The notes under the pieces were generated by a model. It made no database searches and was not told the origin of the DNA. It saw only the letters and a list, made by a program, of their open reading frames with translations. Positions 17,311-28,648 of a stretch of 30,792 bases of DNA are shown one piece after another. Source of the DNA: Chara braunii. Taxonomy: Eukaryota; Streptophyta; Charophyceae; Charales; Characeae. Every line of letters begins with the position of its first letter. The first letter of the stretch is position 1. The position numbers and the translations under genes were made by a program. The DNA is taken from contig BFEA01000038.1 in assembly GCA_003427395.1 (NCBI GenBank), positions 1,907,851 to 1,938,642 on the forward strand, written 5' to 3'.

Positions 17311-17369
<59 letters not shown>
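17311..17369. repeat. (CT)n microsatellite
   Basis: About 59 bp of nearly pure CT. Confidence 0.95.
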
Positions 17370-17372
<3 letters not shown>

Positions 17373-18024
17373 TTCTAGCTTGTATCGCTCAACCTCGCTC
17401 ACTCTTTGCACTTTGATCATTCGCCCCTCCACTCTCTCTCATCCTACTCCACTTGGATAATAGCCTGAATAAAGCCATGTCGTTCCACCCTTGACCTCTG
17501 TGGCTGCGGCCGCCTTCGTCCACAACCTCCTAGAGCTATGGTAACCAGACGTCTTCTTCCCCGTGGGCACTCGCTCTTCCAGCACCCACCTTCCATCCAT
17601 GTCGCATTATGGCACAAGCAACCCGCAGCGCTTCCGCAACTTGCACATAAACAGTTGATCCTTCTTGCTGATGCTGTTGGGATTTTATACCTGCTGATCA
17701 GCCTTCCAGATATCTTCTACCAGCTATGGGCTGGTCCCCTTTTGCCTTTATTCCCTGCTTCTGGAAACTTACGTACTCTTCTTGGGTTTGGCTGCTTGCA
17801 TGGATCAACTGACACCTGGCCTCTTGACTCTGGTGATCCTGGCTGAAGTTTGTGGTGCCTTCTAAAGACAGACCCTTCAACCCATAACTGTTATCTACCA
17901 GGGACTTCGTACCATGATCTACTTAACTAGCCTGGATAAGCCTCTGTAATCATGGTATAAGCGAAACTACTTTTCTGAAGTATTAGCGAACAGTGTTCAA
18001 GCGGCTGGCACCACTAATGGAACA
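17370..18024. other. No recognisable gene
   Basis: Anonymous sequence. A 102-aa plus-strand frame (17538-17846) has a hydrophobic stretch, but no motif and no support. Confidence 0.45.
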
Positions 18025-18240
18025 CAAAGTGGGACTCAGGATTCAGGATTGGACCTGGGACTTGAGCCCGGGATCTGGGAGTCACGACTGGGACCTAGGA
18101 CTTGGGACTGGGACTCGAGAACGGGATCTGGGAGTCAAACGGGATCTGGGAGTCACCACTGGGACCTAGGACTTTGGACTGGGACTCAAGATTGGGATCT
18201 GGGAGTCACGACCAGGATCTTGGAGTCACGACCGGGGCTC
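18025..18240. repeat. GGGA/GGACT-rich minisatellite
   Basis: Irregular tandem repeats of GGGATCTGGGAGTCACGACT and GGGACCTAGGACTTGGGACT blocks. ORFs over it are repeat translations. Confidence 0.85.
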
Positions 18241-18307
18241 CGGTGCAGCACTGCATCAAATCCTTTCACTCCTGCCAGCCTAATTTCGAGGGCCTCTGAG
18301 AAAGAAT

Positions 18308-18544
18308 CTATTTTTGCCTGTCTATGATGTTAATACCTCGTCTAGCACGATCATAGTATGAGACTATGCGGGGTGCTGTTTCTGCTAACTCATCCTTAGT
18401 GTACCAACGACCGTCTTCTGGCTCGTGATAGGCAAACCTGACTTTATATTGTCGTTGGGGTCTACCCCTCTGGCCTATCCTGTAGACATCTTCGGCAAGC
18501 ATCCGATCCATATGGTATTTGCCGTCCATGTCAGCTGGGATCAT
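18308..18544 (-). pseudogene. Chromodomain-like C-terminal segment of element A
   Basis: 78-aa frame. R-x-R-x-Q-Y-K-V-R-F followed by an acidic patch, W-Y-x-K-D-E-L, then A-P-R-I-V-S-Y-Y resembles the divergent chromodomain tail of chromovirus integrases (basic strand, W, helix). It probably aided chromatin targeting of integration. Confidence 0.6.
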
Positions 18545-18847
18545 AGATCTTCGTGAAAGCGATCATTAACTACACAGGGCAGTCACTTGGATGCGTGGAA
18601 AAATGGGTACGCGTGCAGATGAAGTGCTATGTCGACCATGTAAGAGGGACTGTCTATGTCCCCAATGACATCTAGGATCTCCCAAGGTTCTCTGTACGCA
18701 GGCAGCAGTTTCTGATAAATGCTTTCTTCTGGAATGAACTCCTTTGACTTTACTCAGACAAGGTCGCCAACAACGAACTTCGAAGGCCTACGATGAGTGT
18801 TGGTCTGCTCTTTCATGTGATGTTGGGCCTTCACATATTCTCCACTA

Positions 18848-19620
18848 CTAGTTTTTTTTTTTTTTTTTTACTTGTTGAAGTTCTCTCTCGCAATAAAGAA
18901 ATCCCCTAGTTTTGGGTGGCAGCCTCTGAATCTGATTAGGATTCAAACAATCAATTGGATGACTTGGACGCCACCCCTTGTGCAACTCATTAGGCGTGTG
19001 GTTAGTTGCCAAATGTACCGAGTTCTTATAGGCACTAACTACCTTAGGTGGATGCACGTCCCAATCAACCTGATCCGGCCTCATATGCATGCGAAGCACT
19101 TGCTGTAGCAGTTTATTCGTTTGTTCGGTTTGTCGGTTAGTCTCGGGATTTCCACTGATGACATAGTGAACTTGTACCCGTAGTTTATTCATTTGTTCGG
19201 TTTGTCGGTTAGTCTCGGGATTTCCAGCTGATGACATAGTGAACTTGGACCCGTAGACTTTCAATGGGTCTCCATAATCTTTAACCCAATGATTGCAGAA
19301 TTCGTGAATCACTGAATTTGTCTTCGCCTCAGTGGGCAAAGGAACAAAAACAGCGCCTGGAACAAAATCTATCAACGATGATCGTTACTTGAGTCTTACC
19401 ATCTCGACTTTTGGCCTTGGTATCCATGAAGTCTATAGAAACAGAAGCGCCTGGAAACGATGGTATAGAAAGTGGCTTAAAAAGACCTAGGGGTGGTTGC
19501 ATGAAACTCTTGTTCCGCAGACACGCTTTGCAGCGTTGGATGTACAAGATAGTCTTGCTTCATCCCAACTCGCGTGTAGGACCTAAGGAGGTTCACATAC
19601 GTCTTCCTCCGAACGAGCTG
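18848..19620 (-). pseudogene. Integrase of element A, with duplicated catalytic-Glu segment
   Basis: 19620-19500: remnant of the HHCC finger, with C-K-A-C and a following L-R-N-K. 19480-19430: V-S-I-D-F-M-D carries the first catalytic Asp. 19375-18848: G-D-P-L-K-V-Y-G-S-K-F stands where S-D-R-D-x-x-F is expected, so the second Asp is lost. N-P-E-T-N-R-Q-T-E-Q supplies the Glu and is present twice because of a ~73-bp tandem duplication (19111-19257). A-Y-K-N-S-x-H-x-A-T-N-x-T-P-N-E-L follows. It is non-functional. Confidence 0.8.
19111..19257. repeat. Tandem duplication within the integrase
   Basis: Two copies of a ~73-bp unit (TAGTTTATTCRTTTGTTCGG to ACTTGKACCCG), about 96% identical, differing by one inserted G and a few substitutions. 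It is recent compared with the decay of the element. Confidence 0.92.
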
Positions 19621-19869
19621 GCCCTCTTAATCATGACATTCCCCAAGTATCACGTTGTGAATCTGCTCATTGTTTGGAACGCACAATCTGTTCAAACATC
19701 AATCCATCGGTCATCCTATAGTTGGTTTCTTCATGAGGTGCAGTTTACACCTAAGCTTGTGAATTATCTCGCTATAGACTTTATCTCCTGCGTATGCCTC
19801 TTTGATTTTTTGTTGCAGTTCGTCGCCTACTTCTAGGTAAATCAGTATAGCTTCAAAGAAGTCGGTTAA

Positions 19870-20290
19870 TCAACTGAGCTCGTACTTGACAACATTGTAC
19901 TTACCTTTGGATGGCTTAACTTCGAAGTTGAGCTCATCAACCTCAGTAGTCCTCCTAACTAACTTACTGGATATTCGAGACCGAGTCTTTAGGCAATGCA
20001 GTGTCTCATGGTCCGAATAAACTTTAAGTGTCATCCTAGCAGATAATGTCTCCTGTGCGCCAATACCACCTTCAACGATGGATCCCTTTCATAGGTTGAC
20101 GCAATAACCCTCTCAGACGACATCTATATGACATGAACTCGACAAGCCTATATCATTCCCATTATTTTGTTGTAGGGATGTGCCAATACCGTTTTGACCA
20201 GTGTCCGTAGTCACGGTGAACGAAAGTGACGGATCAACTATTTTGAGGATTGGATACTCTATCAAACACGTCTTGAACTTCTTGAATGCG
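19870..20290 (-). pseudogene. RNase H of element A
   Basis: Minus-strand translation with frame changes reads F-K-K-F-K-T-C-L...P-I-L, then T-T-D-T-G-Q-N-G-I-G (the T-D-A-S-x-x-G-I-G catalytic-Asp motif), then V-Y-S-D-H-E-T-L and a final F-E-V...G-K-Y-N-V-V segment, the usual Ty3/gypsy RNase H landmarks. Confidence 0.75.
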
Positions 20291-20519
20291 GATATACAAT
20301 CCTTGCCCGATTTCCACTATGACACAACTTCTTTGCGTACAAGTCTGCACAATGATGCAACAATCATTGTAAAGTTTCAAACGAATTTGTGGTAGTAGCT
20401 GGCCAGACCAATAAACGATCACAAATTTGTTAGAGTGTGCGGGGTCGGGCAATCTCTAAGGGCTGCAATCTTGACATCCTCTGGTCTAACTCCTTCTCCG
20501 TGTATGATATAGCTTAAGA

Positions 20520-21060
20520 ACATGATTTGGTGCTTTACCCACTCATACTTCTTAGGGTTCAATTTGATTCTCTGTAGCTTGTTCAAAATCAATGAATCAA
20601 TCGGAGATGTTCCTGATGTTCCTCTAGCATCTTACTAAACATCAAAATATCGTCAAAGTAAGCAACTACAATCTTATTTAACCAATCCCTAAATAAGTTC
20701 TTCATGCATTTTTAGAACGTGTCAGAGGCATTTGTGAGTCAAAACGGTATGAACACAAATTCGTAGTGGCTGTATTTGCTCCTAAATGACGTCTTTTGTT
20801 GATCCTTGGCTTGTACCTCGATCTGATGCTACCTCAATTTTAAGTGTGTCTTAGAAAAATACTTACACCCTTGCACCCTGTCCAATAAGTCGTTTATTTG
20901 GGGTAAAGGTTTTGCATTCTTAACAGCTATAACATTCAGTCCTCTATAGTCGATACACATACGTAGTTCGCCTTATTTCTTAGACACAAATAAGACCAGT
21001 GCCCTAAAGGGCGAGGGACTTGGTTTGATCCACCCCTCTTTCGATTAGTTTATCTATTAA
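20520..21060 (-). pseudogene. Reverse transcriptase of element A
   Basis: Minus-strand landmarks are K-G-W-I-K-P-S-P-S-P-F, L-R-M-C-I-D-Y-R-G-L-N (about 20940), H-Q-I-E-V, K-T-S-F, Y-E-F-V-F-I-P-F, and A-Y-F-D-D-I-L-M at about 20663-20634, the YxDD catalytic box. At least three stops or frameshifts interrupt it. Confidence 0.85.
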
Positions 21061-21420
21061 CTATTTCCTTAGTTCTTCTAATTATTTGGGAGACATCCTA
21101 TAGATTGGGCACAAATAAGACCGAAGCCAAAAATGTAAGCCTTACCCCACGCAATATCCCCTCTCAAACAGGCAAATTCGATGACTCAAAGCAAGACATT
21201 GATTCCATCCACTTGTGCGACAATAGTTGAATCGACTAGACCTTTCAATTTAACAATGCAATTAACAACCCTCTTAAGAGAGCGAAAGTTCCACCGACTT
21301 ATTTTCCGTGATTGGTCCATCGCCACCAGAGCAATCAACACTGTCGGTTTCTGTATGATAAGAATTGTGGGCGTACTTCCGCCTAGAAGGTTTACCGAAT
21401 TTAAGGGGGGTGTCTTCCAC

Positions 21421-22324
21421 CTATTGATCAGCGTAGTTCTCGAGATCAAGCCTAGCTAGTTCCCAAACACCCATATACTTGTCAAAGTAGCGAATAGCTT
21501 TAGCCTTGCACAACTCCTGCACTTTCGAGTAATGCAAAAATGCGGAGTACTCTTGTTCGACCTTCACCGAAGTGGTGAGTCCACCTTCATCTTTCTCCTC
21601 CTCTTCAACGTTATGATGCGCGTTCTGCACAAGGTCCAAGTCTTCTTCCACCGCGGGCTGTACCATCGGATGCTTCCCTTTCTGACCCGTTGCACGAGCA
21701 ATTTTTTAACATTGGAGAGCTCACTGTTGTTCTTCATCTTCACACTCAGGTTTTGCTTAACGCCTATCGCCCCTTCCTCATCGGAGGAAATCTCGATTCG
21801 TTTGGATCGACTATTGGAGCTGCCACACGTGCGGTTCTTCACATGATTCTCCTTGGGTGTGACTGCAGCAGGCGTGCGCTCAGCGCCACGCTTTCGCTTT
21901 TCACTGCTCGACTTATTCTTCCCTTTCTCCGCCATTGTCGTCTCTTCCCTTAACTTCTCTAATTCAAGTCTTTTTGTGTTAGATAATTCGCGTTGGAGTC
22001 AACCTCATCAAGTCACTGCATGATTATTCGTAACGAGCCGCCCAAGGTCAAGCTCGCTCATGCCTTCATCTCATCGGGTTTGTTATTGGAACGAATCTCC
22101 AATTGACTGTTCTCTTATGTAATCTCAGAGATGTGCACAACACTACGCCGATTCTCAGACACCTTCTTATTAGCCTCCTCCAGAACTTTATCGGATTTGA
22201 TATTCTTAAGAATATTCATGTATTCTTTAGTGAAGTAGGCACGATTACCAGGGCCGGGAATGCGTTCGCAGAATGCCCTTTTCCACCCTAGTGGCTTCCT
22301 TACCCATTCTTGGTCTCCCCTCAC
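21421..22324 (-). pseudogene. Gag-like N-terminal region of element A
   Basis: Three consecutive minus-strand frames (22324-22115, 21935-21564, 21666-21421) are Lys/Glu-rich, with an acidic SSDEE patch, and precede the RT by the right distance for gag-protease. No zinc knuckle (CCHC) or D-S/T-G protease box is evident. Assignment is by position only. Confidence 0.4.
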
Positions 22325-24206
22325 TGATTGTAGTTTGAATGACTACTTGCTTTAGGGTTGGGTAGGGATGTGTTGTATCAGAGGGAAGCTTGAAATGGAT
22401 TTAAAACTGAAATCAGGACTGCGCCCTAGTTACCCCGTTTTATGTTTTCTCAATGAGACCCCACCCACTATGATGTTATCAATTCCCGTAGGCGCACCCC
22501 CATTCCGCCAGTCCTACCTCAGTGTCTACCCCTCAGGACCATCACTCTTTGCCCAAGTTGGCAGGGTGACCTTATGTGAGAGTAGTTGCAGGCACCAGGG
22601 TTGAGCAGGAAGCCCACTCAGCCCTGGTTGAAGCATGCTTGAACAAGCCCTGTCGTATGGGTACTTTAAGCAAGACCCTTAGTGTCCCCCATATTACTTG
22701 GGTGCCCCAGTGCATGGAACTAGAAGTGTGCACCCTAGATATCACAGGGTGTCTAATTGTTCCCCCTGGCCGAGGTCTAACCTATGACACTCCCGAGCAA
22801 CCCGGGTAAGTGACATACCAGCTTCTGTACTCAAACAATCTTTTGCAGCCCTGAGTTTTTGTTGTTTCTACTCTTCGACTCTCTCTTGGGCTTTTGGGGT
22901 ACCCCTCCTTTTGCTATCACCTTAAAGCACGAAATCACGGGCCAACCAGACCCTCTCACAACTAAGACGATGTTTTTCTTTTCGACTTTTTTGCAATTTA
23001 TTTTCGACAATCCATGCATCTAATTACGCGCGCCTTAGCGAGCACGCTAGGAATTTTGTTCAGCAGTTGAGAACTCGAAAAATTACAGGCGCTTTTCCCG
23101 CTAACGTGTCCTTCCTTGCAAATGGATGTTCCCGCACTCGCCCTTGAAAAATTTGTGAATTTCTAGTAGGAAGCTAGATAGACGTAGGATTTTCGCACGC
23201 TCAATTCCGCGCACTAATATTGTTTTTGAATTTTTCAATCTTGAAGTAGTTTTAGAACCACGATGGATGGAACGTAACTGTTTCGGTGCCTTTTTCTTTT
23301 CGGCATCGACGCCATGCATGCAAACTTTCCCCGCTTCCCACTATGACTCGTGTCATCTTCACCCTTCTCCTCTTCTCGCCTTCTCTCCTTTATCCGTAAC
23401 TGTTTTCCATCCCCTCTCCCTTCACGCTTTTCTCCCGCTCCTTTTTCGTATGAATCTTGGTCCCCCTCTGCACTACTCTTCGTGCTCTCCTTCTTCCCGC
23501 CTTCATTCCCATACAGGAACTCCCTACCGATCCCCCCTTAGGGTATTCGAACCATCAGGCGATATCGTGTAAGGAGGATACCCCCCTCAAGTTGTAATCT
23601 GATTGACCACGAAAGACCCGCTGGGATCGATATGGCTCTCCCTTGGCGATTACCCCAAACTCTCTCTTCACCCCCTCCTACCTCCGCCCCATTCCCTCCC
23701 ATCTTCTATCTCCCTCTTCACAATTATAAAACCCACAAGCGCATAAAAAAAACTCTTTGTTAACCCATCTGCCAACTTCAGGGAAGTTTTGGCTAGGTGA
23801 TGTGCAAGTATTGAGTCAGAAAGGCTTGGCGAGCTAGTTGTAGTGTATGCAAGGCTGTGCGATGGGTGGCCACGACGGACTGCGGGATCTAGGCAAGTTG
23901 GTGCAAAAGCTGAGTTCGCGGGGTGACAATCGCTGTGGTATGGAGGTTGCTATGTGGCGGTTGGGATCGTCATTACCTAAGTAAGAAGGGTGTGTGTGTA
24001 CGAGTGGTTGTATGACCAGGGCCCAATATTTGAGACCAGAAGGCTGGTTCGCCTTGATTTTCGGTTCTTCTTCTTTTGGTTTTTGAAAGCTGAGTCCACA
24101 ACAAGTCGCCAGTTGTTGTCCCCTCTTTAAGCTTGTTTATATGATCAGAGTTCCCTACCTCTCTCCCTTCTCAGTCACCTTTTTCGGTCAAGCTACACTT
24201 CTTTCT
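22325..24206. other. No recognisable gene
   Basis: Anonymous sequence with small unsupported frames on both strands. It would be the place for the 5' LTR of element A, but I see no matching repeat on the other side. Confidence 0.45.
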
Positions 24207-24271
24207 CCCCCCCCCCCCCCCCCCCCCCCTCCCCCCCCCTTTTTTTGTTAAACCCCCCCTTTTTTCCCCCC

Positions 24272-24313
<42 letters not shown>
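24207..24313. repeat. Poly-C/T and (CT)n low-complexity tract
   Basis: Long C runs broken by T stretches, then (CT)n. Possible collapse or sequencing error, as with the other poly-G/C tracts. Confidence 0.9.
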
Positions 24314-24317
<4 letters not shown>

Positions 24318-25971
24318 TTTTTGCTTATGTCTATCTAATGGATGCCAGAATGATCAGATGCTTCTCCAGTCTTGCTCGTCCCTCTTGAATTCAATCGAAT
24401 CTCGCATGAACGAGTCTCGTTGAATTTGAGGGACTAGTAAACCCAGGTGACCTGACCATTTTTTTCTCTGTGTCCCTTGACAACTGAGGATTCATGTATA
24501 TGAGATGTGTTATATGCATCGATTGGGCTAACTAAGTTGAGATTCTGCGGAGATTATGTGGATGCATGCTCACCACTCACTCAATGAATGATGATTGTCG
24601 TTTTGAGTGGATTGAACTCCCATTTTTTTTGGATTGGTTCACCTGATGGATGAAAGGCAATAAAGCACGTAGCATTGTGACTGTTTACTTCTTTGATTCA
24701 ATGACTGGTTGAGCGGACTTACGTGATCATTTTGCTTATGCCATGTCTACCGATTGTCAGGATCCGACTGGGTGTCGACTTCCCCTATCCTCATCGCGAT
24801 CGTTCTCGTATAACGAGGAAAGGACACGTGTATGTGAGTGGGAGGTACGAGAAGATGTCGCCAAGATCGGCGGACGCTATTATTTTCCTTCGGAAACAAG
24901 GTGCTTGGGGTTCGTAGGCGCTGGTTTTGTCATTATCAATACTCACTTTTCCCTGTACTCTTTATTATTGCCTTTTAACGAACGGATTGCCATCCCGTGG
25001 ACGACAGTAGCACCTTATTGGCCCAACACTCTGTGTAGCGATTGTCACCACTCCGAGCGTTATCGGGAAAAATGGTTCCTCTATCGGACACGTGGCGAAA
25101 ATGAATACAAGGAGAGAGCGACCCGGCTGAGGCCGTCCACGTCGGATTCCAAACTCTGTAAGAAGTGGCATCGGGATTTAATTTGAAAACGAGTTTCAAA
25201 GTGCATTCCCCCACCTTTCTGTTCGAAAATCCGACGAGTAGCCCGCATGGAGGCTCATAGATATTTTTTGGATTAGGCGAACGTTTGAAAGTAGCGCGCA
25301 CCATTTTTTTCCCGTGCGGCTATGGTCCTCTCTCACTAAAACTAGAATCGCATGGGGGATTTAAGTTCCACCTTTGGGCCCACACTAAATATTCCCAAAA
25401 ATCGTTGGCACACCCCATTTTGTTGTTCTTTCAGGGCCTATTCCGCACAATTTATCACTCCGACAGAAAGACAGAACAGGGCATGAGGTTAGAACATCAC
25501 ATGTATACCCTCCAGCGCAGTACTGTCGATTTCTCGTTTCCTTTTTTTTCCTTTTGGAAAAAGGGGCCAAAACTAAGGGTCTCGTTCGACACAACTTGAG
25601 GTTTGCGGTCTTTCAAGGAAGCATAGTTTCACCCCTCCCTAATTACAACGATTTGGAACTCACAAACATTTTGCATCTATGGGTCTGTCCTAACTTCTCA
25701 AGTGCACCCCAACCAAAACAACAAAAATCTCAAGGGTGGCTCGGAAGGTCGTTTGAAGCTCAAGGGCTGGACCCTAAAAAACACGTACCTTTTCCTGGAC
25801 CACAACTGTTCCTGACACCCTGGCATCGACACTTTAGTCTCAAGGGTGAGCTTTTCAAGGGTTTCTTCTAGGGGCTGTGGTACGAAAAAACGAGTTAGGG
25901 AAAATTAATCACCCTCCCCGAGTTAGGGCGCCCGTGAAACTTAAGTATTCTCCAGTGGTGTCCAGTGAGCT
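24314..25971. other. No recognisable gene
   Basis: A 147-aa plus-strand frame (24743-25186) is the longest. It has overlapping frames of similar length on the other strand and no motif I recognise, so I do not call it a gene. Confidence 0.45.
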
Positions 25972-26463
25972 TGTCGCATACTGTAATGGTGCAGACCAGA
26001 ACAAGAACCGACCTCTCTCACATAGTACAGGATAGCGTAGCGGAATGCTAAAATACCAATGATTAGACCAATCAATGTCGCAATGCAGACCAAACATACA
26101 TCATCATCATCACAAGCTGTGAAGGGGCTTGGCGCTACACACAGGAGAATGTGCCAGGTTCATATCATACACAGATGAAGAGGAGGGGGGTCAGACGAAG
26201 AAGAAGGGAAGGATGGGGACGTTGTCAACACCAAGTCTTTGAAATAGATCCCAAATAATCCCCCCATCCAATATCGCTGGCGGCTGTCCCAATGTTGAGA
26301 CGAAATCCAAATGTCGTCAAATTTTGAAGTCACAAATCTCTCTCTCTCTTTCTCCCTCGTAGTCTGGCAGATAGTGAGAAGTCAGGTAGAGAGAGGGTGA
26401 GGGACATATGGTGGTCTGGAGGAGGAAGAAGAATAAGAACTCTCTCTCTCTCTCTCTCTCTCA
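25972..26463 (-). repeat. Candidate 3' LTR of Ty3/gypsy element B
   Basis: Begins TGTCGCATAC and ends CTCTCA (TG...CA). It repeats at 29575 onward in direct orientation at about 92% and flanks the element B coding remains at plausible distances on both sides. It ends in a (CT)n tract, which on the minus strand is a purine run. There is no obvious separate polypurine tract. The TSD cannot be checked because the other copy runs off the window. Confidence 0.65.
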
Positions 26464-27029
26464 AAGCCAGGTACTAACTTGTGGAAGGTGGCGCCTTGTT
26501 GCAGGTACATCGAAGACGAAGCTGGAGCGATGGCGTCACAGGTAGGCTCCCAGGTAAGTCTCCTTGGCCTCCACCACTCTCCTCCCTCTCCACGCTACTC
26601 TAAGGTCCTAGCAGCGCCCAACGCTGAAGACTACTATCGTACGCTACTACTACTGCAGCGCTCCCAAGAGTGTTGCTTCCGAATGTACGAAGAATGCCTC
26701 TTGAACTGTCTCCCAACTGCCCTGTTGCCTCTTGGGCGGACCAGCACTATATAGCGCTGGTCCGGCTAGGAGGCTGCTCTTGCCAATGCCGAATCACGCC
26801 AGCCTCTGGCGTCCAAATTAAAAAAAAAAGGCATGCGCTTATCCTTGGTCTGGCGCCCAGGTTTCAGCAAAGGTCGACTTTAAGAGGACCTAACATTGGC
26901 CCTACCTTTTAGGCTGAAACGACACAGGGCCTGGAGGGCCCTTACTTATCCCCTGTCCCGCCTAGTCAGGCCCTACAGGCCCGTGTGGTGCGCAATATGC
27001 CAGACCCCCCCCTCCTTGAAAAACCGAGC
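26464..27029. other. Element B 3' untranslated region; palindrome
   Basis: No coding signal. It contains a near-perfect 28-bp palindrome at 26737-26764 (13 of 14 pairs, CGGACCAGC.../...GCTGGTCCG). Confidence 0.5.
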
Positions 27030-27227
27030 TTACCTGCGAGGGCGAAGCTTCATGTCGGAGGAAGGGACCAAAGTCCGAGTGGGAGGGGCAGGTTGTGAAG
27101 CTTCCTTAGCTTGTCTTTGTCGCTCGTAGTCAGCATAGATCAGTGGTGCAGATGCTTGCAAATCTGCTCGTGAAATCCACCTTGCGTGGTCGCGGTTGCA
27201 CCATTTGAATGAGACCTTGTATTGCAT
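27030..27227 (-). pseudogene. Chromodomain-like tail of element B
   Basis: Y-K-V-S-F-K-W-C, then D-H-A-R-W-I-S-R-A-D-L and a Y-x-x-Y helix, followed by a basic end, matches the chromodomain-like C-terminus of chromoviruses. It is separated from the integrase frame by stops. Confidence 0.6.
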
Positions 27228-27334
27228 CGCTTTGTGGCCATATTGCAGTGTGTGACGACGCGATCGATCTCCTAATGACCGTTCATCGATGGAGGGTCCT
27301 GTGATCGTCGGTCTGGGAAGTCATCGTCCTTGGC

Positions 27335-28498
27335 CTATGTGTATGTCGCCAACTTCGAGGCGTGAAAGACTGGATGGACCGCCAGATGTGGAGGGATGCC
27401 GATCACAAAGAATGGGTCGTCGAGCTCGTTGCTTGCGGCTGAAAGGACGGTCCATGGTCCAAACCACTTGGGGAGAAGTTTGCACGAAACATCCTGTTCG
27501 AGTGCGAACTCTTCCACGGAGACCCAAACAAGATCGCCGACGTGGATGGGACATGGCACGCGACGCTTGTTGGCTTGCTGCTGCATGCGGACTTGAGCCT
27601 TGTGCATGTTCGCACGGGCTTGAGTCAGCAATTCCTTGTACTTCCGGACGGAGGCGAGAGAGCAAGCGGCGTCTATATCGACAGTTCGTGCGAGGAGAAG
27701 ATCAGCGAATATACGACCTTTACGGCCACTGTGGTGCAACTCAAATGGAGTCATGCCGATCGTCGGATGCAACGAAGTGTTGTAAGCGATTAGAGAAGTC
27801 CAAAATGCCGACATGAACTGAATGTCGCGGTCGCTAACGCTGTCTTCCGGAACACCGTGGCTGCAGATCCAGCCGGTGTGCATGAGCCACGCGAGCTCGG
27901 GAGTCGTGTCATAGTACTTGCATGGAAGAAACCGCGCGAACTTACTGAAACGGTTAATGACCGTGAGGATGCCGTCGTGCCCGAAGTGATCACAGGGAAA
28001 CGGGTCGGTGACGTCCATAGCAATGGAGAGGCCGGGTTCCCGGAGAATAGGCAACAGGTGCAACTCGCCATAAGGGTTGCGATTGCGGGCCTTGCTTCGT
28101 CGACAAACTTCGCAAGAATCGCAATATCTTGTGACGTCGGTGATGATGTCGGGCCACCGGAATCGTTGCCGCAGTCGTGCGATAGTTCGATTGACTCCGA
28201 AATGGCAGGCGAGTCGCGAGTCGTGGTACTCGCAGAGAAGGCGAGTCCGAAGTCGACGGTCTCGTGGGACACAAAATAAGTCCTTGCCTCGCGAGTGGAG
28301 AAGCAAGTACCCGTCGACGCTGCGATAGTGGCTGCCCGACGGGTGATCCAAAGATCGACGAGGCGATAGTGGCTTGGCCGGCGGGTGATCCGAAGATAGT
28401 TGTGCATAGAGTGTGGCGTAATCCGGATCAGACTCATAGCCCTGGATGAAGTGTCGCTGGAGTCGTCGAACGTGAAGGCATGATGTGTCATAGCGCAA
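27335..28498 (-). CDS. Ty3/gypsy integrase, missing the catalytic-Glu segment
   Basis: 387-aa open frame. Zinc finger H-D-S-x-x-A-C-H-F-G...C-D-S-C-E-V-C at residues about 90-130 (H-H-C-C). First Asp in S-I-A-M-D-V-T-D-P-F, second in V-S-D-R-D-I-Q-F-M-S-A-F-W. Directly after FW the sequence jumps to A-Y-N-T-S-L-H-P-T-I-G-M-T-P-F-E-L. The usual ~60-65 residues with H-P-Q-T-D-G-Q-T-E (third catalytic residue) are absent, without loss of frame. The C-terminal GPY/F-type region (K-L-L-P-K-W-F-G-P-W) is present. The frame is open but cannot be an active integrase. Confidence 0.85.
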   Translation of the reverse strand: MRYDTSCLHVRRLQRHFIQGYESDPDYATLYAQLSSDHPPAKPLSPRRSLDHPSGSHYRSVDGYLLLHSRGKDLFCVPRDRRLRTRLLCEYHDSRLACHFGVNRTIARLRQRFRWPDIITDVTRYCDSCEVCRRSKARNRNPYGELHLLPILREPGLSIAMDVTDPFPCDHFGHDGILTVINRFSKFARFLPCKYYDTTPELAWLMHTGWICSHGVPEDSVSDRDIQFMSAFWTSLIAYNTSLHPTIGMTPFELHHSGRKGRIFADLLLARTVDIDAACSLASVRKYKELLTQARANMHKAQVRMQQQANKRRVPCPIHVGDLVWVSVEEFALEQDVSCKLLPKWFGPWTVLSAASNELDDPFFVIGIPPHLAVHPVFHASKLATYT

Positions 28499-28648
28499 AG
28501 ATCGGGTCTTCGACTGAGTGCATCTGCTGCACGATTGGAGAGGTCGGCGAGATGTTTCGGTGTGAAGTCAAATTGGTCGATGAAATACATCCATCGTCCG
28601 ATAGTGCGGCTCACCATATCTTGTGTCTTGTAGGAGGTCAACGGGTTG

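Larger units (their letters stand above)
18308..22324 (-). pseudogene. Ty3/gypsy retrotransposon A, degenerate gag-pol
   Basis: Read on the minus strand, domains appear in Ty3/gypsy order: a charged gag-like region (22324 down to about 21421), RT (about 21060-20520), RNase H (about 20290-19870), integrase zinc finger and core (about 19620-18848) and a chromodomain-like tail (18544-18308). The integrase-after-RNase-H order separates it from copia. Many frameshifts and stops break every domain, so it is a fossil. I could not find LTRs on either side. It may be an old truncated insertion. Confidence 0.85.

Noticed and set aside
17538-17846. 102-aa plus-strand frame with hydrophobic stretch
   Set aside because: No motif, no conserved context, and lies between minisatellites.
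24743-25186. 147-aa plus-strand frame
   Set aside because: Comparable frames on the opposite strand, no recognisable motif, no splice or promoter context.
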